A stretch of 64,000 nt of DNA from Bacteroidaceae bacterium (GTDB lineage: Bacteria > Bacteroidota > Bacteroidia > Bacteroidales > Bacteroidaceae): positions 1-64,000 of the forward strand of contig JAGCGS010000013.1 in the NCBI GenBank assembly GCA_017649485.1, read 5' to 3'. The notes beneath the pieces were generated by a model. That model made no database searches, was not told the origin of the DNA, and saw nothing but the letters and a program-made list of their open reading frames with translations. A program made the translations under genes and the position numbers. Positions within the stretch are counted from its first letter, which is position 1; each line of letters begins with the position of its first letter. Shown here in pieces: positions 35,389-43,663 of this stretch.

Positions 35389-36294
35389 TTAACTCTTTCT
35401 ATGTTTTCCTATATAAAATAATAATCGATAATCCAACGGTGTCATTCCTGAATGTTCTTTAAAGAATTTGCCGAAAAATGATGCATTAGGGAAGTTCAAA
35501 TCATTGGATATTTCTTTCATTGTCATGTCAGTAAAACGTAAACGGTGCTCAATGGCCTTCATCGTAAAGAGTTGTATTATTTCACTTGGCCTACGATTCA
35601 TCGTTTCCTTTAGAATGGTCGATAGGTATTTAGGCGAGATATTGAGTTTATTGGCGAAAACATCCACTTTTCGTATGCGTCCGTCACTTTGTTCTACCAT
35701 AAGCAAGAATTTGTCTACCAGCCGTCTTTTATGGAAGCCAGAAGATGTGTCTTTAGTTAAGTCCTGAGCTAACTCCTCCTTTACATCGCGTCGTATCATA
35801 ACTAACATTTCGAGAAATAATGTGCTAACAAGTGAACGCACAATGTCGGCGGGTGCGTTATCTCTCATTCTACGGCACAACAATTGAAAGTAATCGCCAA
35901 GCAGGGACACATCTTTATCATTTAGGTGCACCAATGGGTGTTGCTTGAGGAATGCAAGGTCGGAAAAGTTTGTATCGCTGTAGAGATTGATATTCCACAA
36001 CTCAGCACGGGTAAACCATATCTGTTTGCAATTAAAATTTGATGAAGCCATAAAATTACTAGCTATGCTATGAGCCATATAAAGGAACAGGTCGTTCTTC
36101 TGAAACTGGATTACTGCTCCATCGTATTCAAATTGTGCACGCCCTTCAGTACAAATGAAAATAACACCATGATTATCTGAGCAAACCATACCATCTGGAA
36201 TAGCAGCTATATTCTCCATCACGACAAGATTGTCGCTATCATCTATCCTCAGGGCGTCACTTCCTCTTCTTGGGGTTAGTTTCTTTATCTCCAT
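35389..36294 (-). CDS. AraC-family transcriptional regulator of the efflux operon
   Basis: 301 aa from ATG 36294 (MEIKKLTPRRGS); the frame extends to a TTG at 36327 but that part overlaps a palindrome. N-terminal sensing domain with a cupin-like section (GRAQFEYDGAVIQFQKNDLFLYM); C-terminal pair of HTHs about 195-295 (VDVFANKLNISPKYLSTILKE and MTMKEISNDLNFPNASFFGKFFKEHSGMTPLDYR). It is the first gene of the operon AraC-adaptor-pump-channel, so it likely controls its own transcript in response to a pump substrate. Confidence 0.9.
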   Translation of the reverse strand: MEIKKLTPRRGSDALRIDDSDNLVVMENIAAIPDGMVCSDNHGVIFICTEGRAQFEYDGAVIQFQKNDLFLYMAHSIASNFMASSNFNCKQIWFTRAELWNINLYSDTNFSDLAFLKQHPLVHLNDKDVSLLGDYFQLLCRRMRDNAPADIVRSLVSTLFLEMLVMIRRDVKEELAQDLTKDTSSGFHKRRLVDKFLLMVEQSDGRIRKVDVFANKLNISPKYLSTILKETMNRRPSEIIQLFTMKAIEHRLRFTDMTMKEISNDLNFPNASFFGKFFKEHSGMTPLDYRLLFYIGKHRKS

Positions 36295-36615
36295 TCTAAT
36301 CCTTTTTACTGTATTTGCATTTTGCAAATGTCGGAAATTATATCCGAAAACAGATGTTCAATATTTCTTGAATAATGCTCTTTTGTTTACAAGTCATCAC
36401 AAAATTTGACCATTGACTATAATTTAGGTAAAACAAAACATTTTTTTATGACTGATTTCTTCTTTTTTGATACTTCTCCAATTATTTTCGGCTTTGATAT
36501 GAAGTATGGAATAGAGGTAATGTGTTTCTTTGAGCGCTAGTTAGTGTGCGATGGGAATTGAATGTATAATCTAAAGTTCAGGCTAATGATTGTATGGAAA
36601 ACAGTGCTGAAGCTT
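36295..36615. other. Intergenic region upstream of the AraC gene
   Basis: No gene. It holds the palindrome at 36313-36329 and AT-rich sequence with small imperfect inverted repeats (for example CGGA...TCCG near 36339-36353). No clean -7 box of the TAnnTTTGC type is seen for the AraC gene, consistent with an activator-dependent promoter. No clear terminator after the lipid kinase gene. Confidence 0.5.
36313..36329. promoter_or_regulatory. Candidate operator of the AraC-RND operon
   Basis: Perfect inverted repeat ATTTGCA-TTT-TGCAAAT, 19 bp ahead of the regulator's ATG (36294). Position and symmetry suggest a regulator binding site, perhaps for autoregulation; AraC proteins often prefer direct repeats, so another regulator is possible. 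Confidence 0.4.
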
Positions 36616-37659
36616 TCAAAGTTTTGTAAGCTTTTTCAACTGCTCCTTCCCATGCATTAATAACTCACTGTTACGTTGTCGAATGCCTTCAAAGATATTG
36701 TCGTTCATTTGACGAATGCCATTGATTACCTCTTGTGCACGATCAAAAACAGTTAGGTTCTTACTATCGTCCGCAGGTACAATCACCTGTAAACCTGCAT
36801 GATGAATCTTCACATCCAAATTTAAACCCATTTTTACAGGGTCACCATCATAATGGACAACACCCGGAGCCTCACGACGTATATGCAAGGTCTTACAACG
36901 GAAAGTCTTAATATGACTGTTCTGATCTATCGTCTTTGTAAACAACTGTAAAGCCAATGAAGGTACATCTAAAGGTGTGAAAGGACTTAGCACCGTAACA
37001 TCCAGCAACCCATCTGTTAAAGTAGCCTTAGGGGCGATATATGCATTGTTGCCATACTGCGCTGCATTTCCACAAGCAATGAGAAAAGCCTCGTACCTCT
37101 CAGTTTCATTGCCATCTATTGTCACTTGGTATGTCTCAGGCTTATAATTTAAAGTGGCATTCAACGATTGCTCAATATATGTTGTGAGGCCTCGCTTACC
37201 TGCTTCTGAGAACTTCAAGCTCACAAAAGCATCGAAGCCCACGCCACAAGTACAGAAGAACTTACGCCTATTTATTGTGCCATAGTCAATACTTTCAATA
37301 AAGCCCTCATTGATGACTTCCAACGCCTTTTTCGGTGTCAGTCCAATCTGTAAGTGACGAGCTAAGCCATTACCTGATCCACAGGGAATAATACCCAAAG
37401 CTGTATGTGTATGTGTCAAAGCACGAGCTATCTCATTCACCGTACCATCCCCTCCAATAGCCACTACTGCGAAACGCCCTTCCTCAGCACATCTTGTGGC
37501 AATCTTCTGTGCATGACCAGCATACTCAGTATAGATTACATCATGAATATATTTTTCTTTATTCAAGCACTCGTCAATAAACCCCACAATCTGTCCTTTT
37601 TCCTGTGTACCAGATATAGGATTAACAATAAAGGTAATATGTTTCAATTCTTTTTTCAT
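36616..37659 (-). CDS. Diacylglycerol/sphingosine-kinase-type lipid kinase
   Basis: 347 aa, DAGK/YegS/BmrU family; phosphorylates a lipid hydroxyl with ATP at the inner face of the membrane. Motifs: IVNPISGT (residues 11-18), VVAIGGDGTVNEIA with GGDGT, and PCGSGNGLARHL, all nucleotide-binding loops of the fold. The C-terminal beta domain has IAPKATLTDGLLDVTVL and the conserved HYDGDP. Extra C-terminal helix (about 300-347) ends in a lysine-rich tail. It begins 11 bp after the TonB-dependent receptor and closes the six-gene signalling operon; whether it makes a lipid signal for the system is inference. Confidence 0.88.
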   Translation of the reverse strand: MKKELKHITFIVNPISGTQEKGQIVGFIDECLNKEKYIHDVIYTEYAGHAQKIATRCAEEGRFAVVAIGGDGTVNEIARALTHTHTALGIIPCGSGNGLARHLQIGLTPKKALEVINEGFIESIDYGTINRRKFFCTCGVGFDAFVSLKFSEAGKRGLTTYIEQSLNATLNYKPETYQVTIDGNETERYEAFLIACGNAAQYGNNAYIAPKATLTDGLLDVTVLSPFTPLDVPSLALQLFTKTIDQNSHIKTFRCKTLHIRREAPGVVHYDGDPVKMGLNLDVKIHHAGLQVIVPADDSKNLTVFDRAQEVINGIRQMNDNIFEGIRQRNSELLMHGKEQLKKLTKL

Positions 37660-37670
37660 AGTTAAAGCAG

Positions 37671-40016
37671 TTAAAACTTATAGGCTACAGAACCCAAGAA
37701 CCACCTGCTCTGTTGCTGCACTTCACCAGTACCCAAACCACTCTGCTTATAATTCTTATTAAACAAGTTATTGACATTGAAACTGAATTCCATGCGACCA
37801 ATTCTATAGTCTGCACCCAAATCCATAAGCAAACGTCCATCCACAAGTTCTTCAAATACTAGTGTAGTCTGATAATTTGTATAATAAACATATTGAGTGC
37901 CAATAGCAGACAAATGAGTGTGCAATGTCAAACCTCTGAGAGGTTGCCATGCAAAAACTGCACTTCCAGACATACTCGGCACATTGAGCATGTGATGCAT
38001 TTTCTTATCAAAATATTCGGCATCTAACACCTTTACTGCTTCCATAGACAGATTTGCCTTAAATCGATTCGTTTTATATTCCACACTCAACTCTGCTCCT
38101 AAACTCTTGCCAGTACCAGCATTGGCATTCATCCATCCTCGTGGATAAATCAGTCGGTCTGCCACATTATAAAAACCATTCAGCTCCACGGTCAAACCTG
38201 GCAACGGATTAACTGCTTGAACGGTAAGCTGTAATGAATGTAAGATTTCAGATTCCAAGTTTCGGGTTTCCTTCAGCATCAAGTTAGTCTTACGATAATA
38301 ATAAGGTGCGTCCACAAACGATTTGGAATAACTGAGCTTTGCATTCCATTTCGGTTGGATATAAATTAATGCTATACGTGGCGATAATTCTCTAACCACA
38401 TGGTCATCAAATCGTTTTTTGGAGTCAAATCTCAAACCGGCATTAAAGATAAAATTATTCCAGGTATGCTTGAGTTGAACGAATGCATCCAAACTATGTT
38501 CTTTGCCCTTTGCAAAGGTACTTACATCTGTCACATCGAGCAAAGTAATGTCATAATAGCCACCCAAGATGAATTTACTATCAATCATTTCAAACTTATT
38601 GTAATGCATACCAAAGCTCAACACGCCTTGATGACTCTTATTCAATTGGTAAGAGTAATCTCCTTTCAATTGCACACCATAGTTTCTATCCTGTCCATCC
38701 AAATATCTATAAATACCGGGGATATCAGTTAGCAGAGAGTCAAGATATTCAGATGTACCCAACACTTCGCTCAATGCATCTTCCGTAGGCAACTCTGTTA
38801 CTATATTATAACGCATCATATCTGAAGAATCGTAAGTAACACTAGCTTTCAAAGTCAAATCTCCCCAATTCTTAGTATAACTCAAATCTGCATGGCTCGA
38901 CTTCGTACCATAACCAGGTGACATACCTCTAAAAGTATGGTATAAGTCATAAGAATAAGGGGAGAAAGTATAAGAAAATGTGTACGGGGAGATAATTTGT
39001 GAAAAATGTGTGTCATACATAAACGAGAAGCCATTCCAGTTTAAGGTCAAGCCGAAATCGTAAGAAGGTTTGTTCCCCACTCCACCCACAATGATATCGC
39101 CACTACCACCAGTACCAGAAAACATAGAAGGTACAAAAAAGCGTTCTCCTTTTGCTTTATAAATACTACCCCATGTCAACACGTCAAGATCGAAATAGCG
39201 TTTGCCAAACAGCAGGTCGCCACGCACTTGACCATAATTTCCCAAGCTTCCTTTTACTTTAAAGCCATCCATGTCAGCACCTTGCTTGGTAATGATGTTC
39301 ACTACTGCTGACAATGCTACGCCACCATACAATGATGATGCAGGACCTCGCAAAACCTCTATCTGCTTTACTTTCTCCAGGCTCAAGCTGAAATCAGGAG
39401 CTGCTACATTGGTACTATAGCTGTTTAATCGATGACCGTTTAGCATGAACAGAATCTTTTCTTGTCCTGCACTATAGATAGAGCGCATGGCCATATTAAT
39501 GTCGTCATTGCAATCCACGCTTAACATGCCAGGCACATATGCCATCAGTACTTCCTTCAGGTTTCTACCACCACTGTTGCGAATCATCTCCTCTGTGATA
39601 AGTGTCACAGGTACAGGCGACTCATTCAGGTTCTCCGCCTTGCTTGAAGCTGTAGTAATAGTAGCTCCCATGCCACTTTTAATATCCTCCACCATATCCA
39701 CAAAACGCTGAGGATCATCGGGCACAGTGCTATAATATGGATTCTCCCTCAACAGGCTCCTAACATATTGTTCTGCCTCCTCCTGTTTGTCGAGTTCCAG
39801 GTTTGCCAAGGCGAGCAATCGGTAGGCACTCTGCTTCAAAGTACCCTTAAAAAAAGCCACACGATCACCTAAAAGCTCTTGCACCTGCTCCACACGTCCG
39901 ATGATATAAGCGTTCTCGGCATCATTGTAAACCTCTCTTTGGTCATCGTCCTGAGTCTGTGCCCAAGTGGATAGGCTCATCAACACTATGCTAATATATA
40001 TGATACACCTTTTCAT
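37671..40016 (-). CDS. TonB-dependent receptor with TPR-like N-terminal extension
   Basis: 781 aa. Signal peptide 1-19 (LSTWAQ). Residues about 25-112 form a helical TPR-like stretch (AYRLLALANLELDKQEEAEQYVRSLLRENPYY) instead of the carboxypeptidase-like repeat common in SusC. The plug runs about 128-240 (VPVTLITEEMIRNSGGRNLKEVLMAYVPG, ILFMLNGHR, IEVLRGPASSLYGGVALSAVVNIITK), then the 22-strand barrel ending WFLGSVAYKF. No SusD partner. Position inside a two-component operon (4-bp overlap with the soluble kinase) suggests it transports or senses the ligand of that system, as inference. The closest general class is vitamin B12/siderophore-like receptors. Confidence 0.9.
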   Translation of the reverse strand: MKRCIIYISIVLMSLSTWAQTQDDDQREVYNDAENAYIIGRVEQVQELLGDRVAFFKGTLKQSAYRLLALANLELDKQEEAEQYVRSLLRENPYYSTVPDDPQRFVDMVEDIKSGMGATITTASSKAENLNESPVPVTLITEEMIRNSGGRNLKEVLMAYVPGMLSVDCNDDINMAMRSIYSAGQEKILFMLNGHRLNSYSTNVAAPDFSLSLEKVKQIEVLRGPASSLYGGVALSAVVNIITKQGADMDGFKVKGSLGNYGQVRGDLLFGKRYFDLDVLTWGSIYKAKGERFFVPSMFSGTGGSGDIIVGGVGNKPSYDFGLTLNWNGFSFMYDTHFSQIISPYTFSYTFSPYSYDLYHTFRGMSPGYGTKSSHADLSYTKNWGDLTLKASVTYDSSDMMRYNIVTELPTEDALSEVLGTSEYLDSLLTDIPGIYRYLDGQDRNYGVQLKGDYSYQLNKSHQGVLSFGMHYNKFEMIDSKFILGGYYDITLLDVTDVSTFAKGKEHSLDAFVQLKHTWNNFIFNAGLRFDSKKRFDDHVVRELSPRIALIYIQPKWNAKLSYSKSFVDAPYYYRKTNLMLKETRNLESEILHSLQLTVQAVNPLPGLTVELNGFYNVADRLIYPRGWMNANAGTGKSLGAELSVEYKTNRFKANLSMEAVKVLDAEYFDKKMHHMLNVPSMSGSAVFAWQPLRGLTLHTHLSAIGTQYVYYTNYQTTLVFEELVDGRLLMDLGADYRIGRMEFSFNVNNLFNKNYKQSGLGTGEVQQQSRWFLGSVAYKF

Positions 40017-40846
40017 TTTAGCTTAGCGGGAATGATGAAAGTGAAACATGCATATTCACCCTCTTTCGTATCCATTTCAATACGACCATGATGATGCTTT
40101 TCAATGATATCGCGAGTAATGCCCATACCTAATCCTGTGCCCTTACCAACTGGTTTTGTACTGAAGAAGTTCTCATAGATTCGTCGTTTCACTTCTTCAT
40201 TCATACCCACGCCATTATCCTTTATCATAATTCTCACCTCGTGGCCATCATAAGTCACTTTGACATTCAAGGCAGGCGTATAGTCACCTCCCATTTCTTC
40301 CGACTTTTTAAAAACAGAATAGCAAGCATTGTTAGCCACATTCAGAACAGCTCGGCTAATGCCTTGAGGAATCACCATAATCAGTGGAATATCAGACTGA
40401 TACTCTTCATGAATAGAAATATTGAAATTCTTGTTATTGGCACGCATAGCATGATAAGAAAGCCACACATACTCCTTAACGATATGACAGATATCAGATG
40501 GGATGAACTCATCTTCTTTGCCCCTTGAAACCAACAGGATCCCCTGGATAATACTAATAGCTCTCTCGCCATGCTCCACAATTTTCTCCAAATTCTCATT
40601 AAGATCAGACATTATCTCTTCCAAGTCTTCACGGTCAGCCACGTCAATTTTGTCCTCATTGTCGGCCACAATCTCCTTCAGGTCTTTCAACAGTTTGTTG
40701 GACATCTTACTGAAATTGATAACGAAATTCAGAGGATTCTGAATCTCATGTGCAATGCCAGCACTCAACATGCCTAATGATGCTAACTTCTCCTGTTGCT
40801 TCAACTGTTGCCTCAGTGTTGCCAATTCTTGATTCTGCGTTTCCAT
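40013..40846 (-). CDS. Soluble histidine kinase with intact H-box
   Basis: 277 aa without membrane segment or sensor domain: a short coiled coil (1-20), a DHp domain with His33-Glu34 in AGIAHEIQNPLNF, a long helical insertion (about 50-100), and a HATPase domain with N-box (NVANNACYSVF), G1 (DNGVGM) and G2 (GKGTGLGMG). All catalytic elements are present. It lies 4 bp behind the propeller kinase and overlaps the receptor gene by 4 bp. Its DHp aligns without gaps to that of the propeller kinase, so heterodimers of the two are plausible, with this protein supplying the phospho-acceptor. Confidence 0.9.
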   Translation of the reverse strand: METQNQELATLRQQLKQQEKLASLGMLSAGIAHEIQNPLNFVINFSKMSNKLLKDLKEIVADNEDKIDVADREDLEEIMSDLNENLEKIVEHGERAISIIQGILLVSRGKEDEFIPSDICHIVKEYVWLSYHAMRANNKNFNISIHEEYQSDIPLIMVIPQGISRAVLNVANNACYSVFKKSEEMGGDYTPALNVKVTYDGHEVRIMIKDNGVGMNEEVKRRIYENFFSTKPVGKGTGLGMGITRDIIEKHHHGRIEMDTKEGEYACFTFIIPAKLK

Positions 40847-40850
40847 ATCG

Positions 40851-43658
40851 TCAACTATTTTTTAACAAGGGAATTACTATCTTAAACTCACTATATTTAT
40901 CTTTCTCAGACTCTACGAAAATCTCTCCTCCATGAGATTGTACAATTTCATGTACCAAATACAAACCCACACCAGCTGCTTCACCAGTAGTCTTTGTGGT
41001 AAAGAACGGGTCGAATATCTTTTCGAGAATGGTATGCTCAATACCCACACCATTGTCGCGCACTATCACCTGAACCTTATCTTCATCGCTTGTAGCCTTA
41101 AACAACAGTTCTGGTTGGTAGTCTTCTCTTTGTGCCTTCTTTACAATGGCGTATATGCTATTGCTCAAAATGCTCATGAACGACTTGCTCAACTGCTCTG
41201 TATTTCCATTAATCATCAATGTTTGATACGGGCAATCCAATGTTACGGTGATGTGGTACTTAGCTATCTCCTTGACAAAGAACGTGTCTGTTGCTTCCTT
41301 GTTTACGCGCAACAACTCCACCAGGTTCATGGCCTGCATGCCTCCAGAACGGTCTTTCAATATCTCCTCCATGGCTTTGAGGATACGAGTTGTATTTAAT
41401 CCATGTTGTTCTACCTTTTCCAAGTTCTGTTCCAACATACCAATCACATCCATAGAATCCTCAAAGTTTTCCTTGTCCATGTGTTCCTCCTCATCCTCTA
41501 AATTGGCTTTTAAGACTTTAATAAAGCCACTTGAAAGTTTTGAGAAGTTATTAATATAATTCATGGGGTTCAGAATACGATCAATCAAACCATGTGTCAA
41601 TTTACCCACTGTTGCCATCTTTTCCTGTTGGATGAGTTTGCTTTGTGCCTGTCTCAATTCAGCTGTTCGCTCTTGCACTATATTCTCCAGTTGTATCTTT
41701 TCCTGTTCCAGTCTGTGCGTACGCCATCTTGACACCAACATCACAAGCGAGAGAAATAATAACGCATCAATAAACAACATGTACCATGACATATAGAAAG
41801 GATAGCTGATACGGAAACGCAGAGGCTCGGCCTCCCACACCTGTCCTTTAGCATCCATTCCTTGCACCTCTAACTGATATTTGCCGTAGTAAAGATTCAC
41901 AAACTCAGTGGAATGACTCTCCGACCAAGATGTCCAACTGTTATTATTCAATTTATATCTATACAAAGTATTGCCAATCAACGACTCATGATGTAATGCG
42001 TAGGTCATTTTCAGGTGTCTCTCATTGCTCTTGAGTTTATTCAATTTCTCAGGTACCTCACCATAGCCTGCCCAAATCAAACTGTCATTACCCATCCTAA
42101 CAGAACAAATATCTAAACCATTGTCTGCAGTAAGCAAGGGGTCAGGCCTCACCATATCAATAGCCACCAAGCCAAAGGAACCTCCCACCCACAACAAATT
42201 ATTGTGTACAACAATGGATCTCACAGAATAATCCTTTAACGGAGATAGCAACTGATCATACTCCTCGAGGCGTTTGCCATCCTTGTATACATACAAATTC
42301 TTGCTCTCATTGTCGGTAAGCCACAACAAACCATTGTCATCCACATATGAAAAACCCGGATATGGGAAAGGCTCATCATCGTTGGCATTCACCAAAATCA
42401 TCTCATCCTGATAATAAATAAAAGTAGCCAAGTCTTCACTTCCAATAAAGTTTACCTCATTTTTCACCTCTCTGATGTCTCTCACCTGACCAACCTGTCC
42501 ATATATATTTCGCAACCACAAAGACCCCTGATTGTCAATCTGCATTGAGGTCACATTTTCTAAATTCACTACTTTCTTGTGTTCTCCTTGTGCACTGTTA
42601 TAATAAACAGCGTCAATTTCACCACTATAAAAGCCATTATCCATAGGTAATATAGATGTTGTACTAGCGGTAGTCAGTTGCTCCACCTTGCCATTTCTAA
42701 GGCGATACACCCCAGAAGAGGTAGCAGCTAACAAAGCGTCTTTACGTCTATCCAGCATCCAACAAGCGTGGTTAATGCCTGGTATTGGTACAAAGCGTGT
42801 GCCCTCTTGGCGAAATAGACCAGACAAAGTGCCGACATACAGCTGATTTTCAAAAATATATGTAGAAAGCACTTCACCTCGCAAACCCTCTGAAGCCATA
42901 TATCTGGTATAAGCTGAAGGCACCATCATGGCAAACACACCATTGTCGGTCGCTCCCCACAAGATGCCATTACCATTATAGGCTAATCGACTTATATTAT
43001 TATTTATTAATCCATTCTCTTCAGTCATCCTGAAAATTTCATGCTCTTCAGCATCCACAAACTTAACACCTCGTTCCTCATCGACTATTGCAATGAAACC
43101 GTCCATCAGTTGTAGTCGCTGTGTATTGCCTTCTTGATAGGACTGATAGCCCCTACGAATATTTGTATGACTCCCATTGACATCATAATCTACTTTCGTC
43201 CAATTATCTCCCTCAACACGGAATGTCTGATTATCCACAGTATTGAACATCACTACCCCATTCTCTTCCCAGATTTTGTTCACCTCACCTCTGAAAACTG
43301 ATATTCCTTCCAAAAGATGTATCTGCAAGTCTTGTATCTCATTGAGTTCCAAGTAACCTATACAATTATAGCCACCTATCCAAATTGTCCCTTTGCTATC
43401 TTGGTATAGGGAAGTGACTCGTGTAAGACCTGGGGTATGAACAATATCCCATTCTGCTTGGTCATAATACAGCAACCCTTCAAAGTTTGCCACATACACC
43501 ACTCCTTCTTCTCTGTCCACCAGAATATCGAAGTTGCGGTTGTGGGCATCATATTCATCTGGCAGGTAATTACGAATAAAAGGTAAGCCTTGGGCACCTA
43601 CTTGGGAGAAGCTAAGTACCAAAACGCAAAAAGTTAATATATATCTCGTTAATTTCAT
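40851..43658 (-). CDS. Propeller-type sensor kinase lacking the phospho-acceptor His
   Basis: 935 aa. Signal peptide 1-22; periplasmic two-component regulator propeller repeats (about 30-560) ending in a Y_Y_Y domain (about 565-620); membrane helix about 623-644; coiled coil 645-680; DHp and HATPase domain to the end. The H-box reads GLIDRILNP: aligned with GIAHEIQNP of the neighbouring kinase, His-Glu is Asp693-Arg694. The HATPase boxes look intact (LSNSIYAI, DNGVGI, GEAAGVGL). So it should bind ATP but not carry the phosphate itself at the usual place; His689 is four residues off. Probably a sensing pseudokinase. The periplasmic propeller suggests carbohydrate-like or protein ligand sensing. 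Confidence 0.88.
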   Translation of the reverse strand: MKLTRYILTFCVLVLSFSQVGAQGLPFIRNYLPDEYDAHNRNFDILVDREEGVVYVANFEGLLYYDQAEWDIVHTPGLTRVTSLYQDSKGTIWIGGYNCIGYLELNEIQDLQIHLLEGISVFRGEVNKIWEENGVVMFNTVDNQTFRVEGDNWTKVDYDVNGSHTNIRRGYQSYQEGNTQRLQLMDGFIAIVDEERGVKFVDAEEHEIFRMTEENGLINNNISRLAYNGNGILWGATDNGVFAMMVPSAYTRYMASEGLRGEVLSTYIFENQLYVGTLSGLFRQEGTRFVPIPGINHACWMLDRRKDALLAATSSGVYRLRNGKVEQLTTASTTSILPMDNGFYSGEIDAVYYNSAQGEHKKVVNLENVTSMQIDNQGSLWLRNIYGQVGQVRDIREVKNEVNFIGSEDLATFIYYQDEMILVNANDDEPFPYPGFSYVDDNGLLWLTDNESKNLYVYKDGKRLEEYDQLLSPLKDYSVRSIVVHNNLLWVGGSFGLVAIDMVRPDPLLTADNGLDICSVRMGNDSLIWAGYGEVPEKLNKLKSNERHLKMTYALHHESLIGNTLYRYKLNNNSWTSWSESHSTEFVNLYYGKYQLEVQGMDAKGQVWEAEPLRFRISYPFYMSWYMLFIDALLFLSLVMLVSRWRTHRLEQEKIQLENIVQERTAELRQAQSKLIQQEKMATVGKLTHGLIDRILNPMNYINNFSKLSSGFIKVLKANLEDEEEHMDKENFEDSMDVIGMLEQNLEKVEQHGLNTTRILKAMEEILKDRSGGMQAMNLVELLRVNKEATDTFFVKEIAKYHITVTLDCPYQTLMINGNTEQLSKSFMSILSNSIYAIVKKAQREDYQPELLFKATSDEDKVQVIVRDNGVGIEHTILEKIFDPFFTTKTTGEAAGVGLYLVHEIVQSHGGEIFVESEKDKYSEFKIVIPLLKNS

Positions 43659-43663
43659 GTTAG

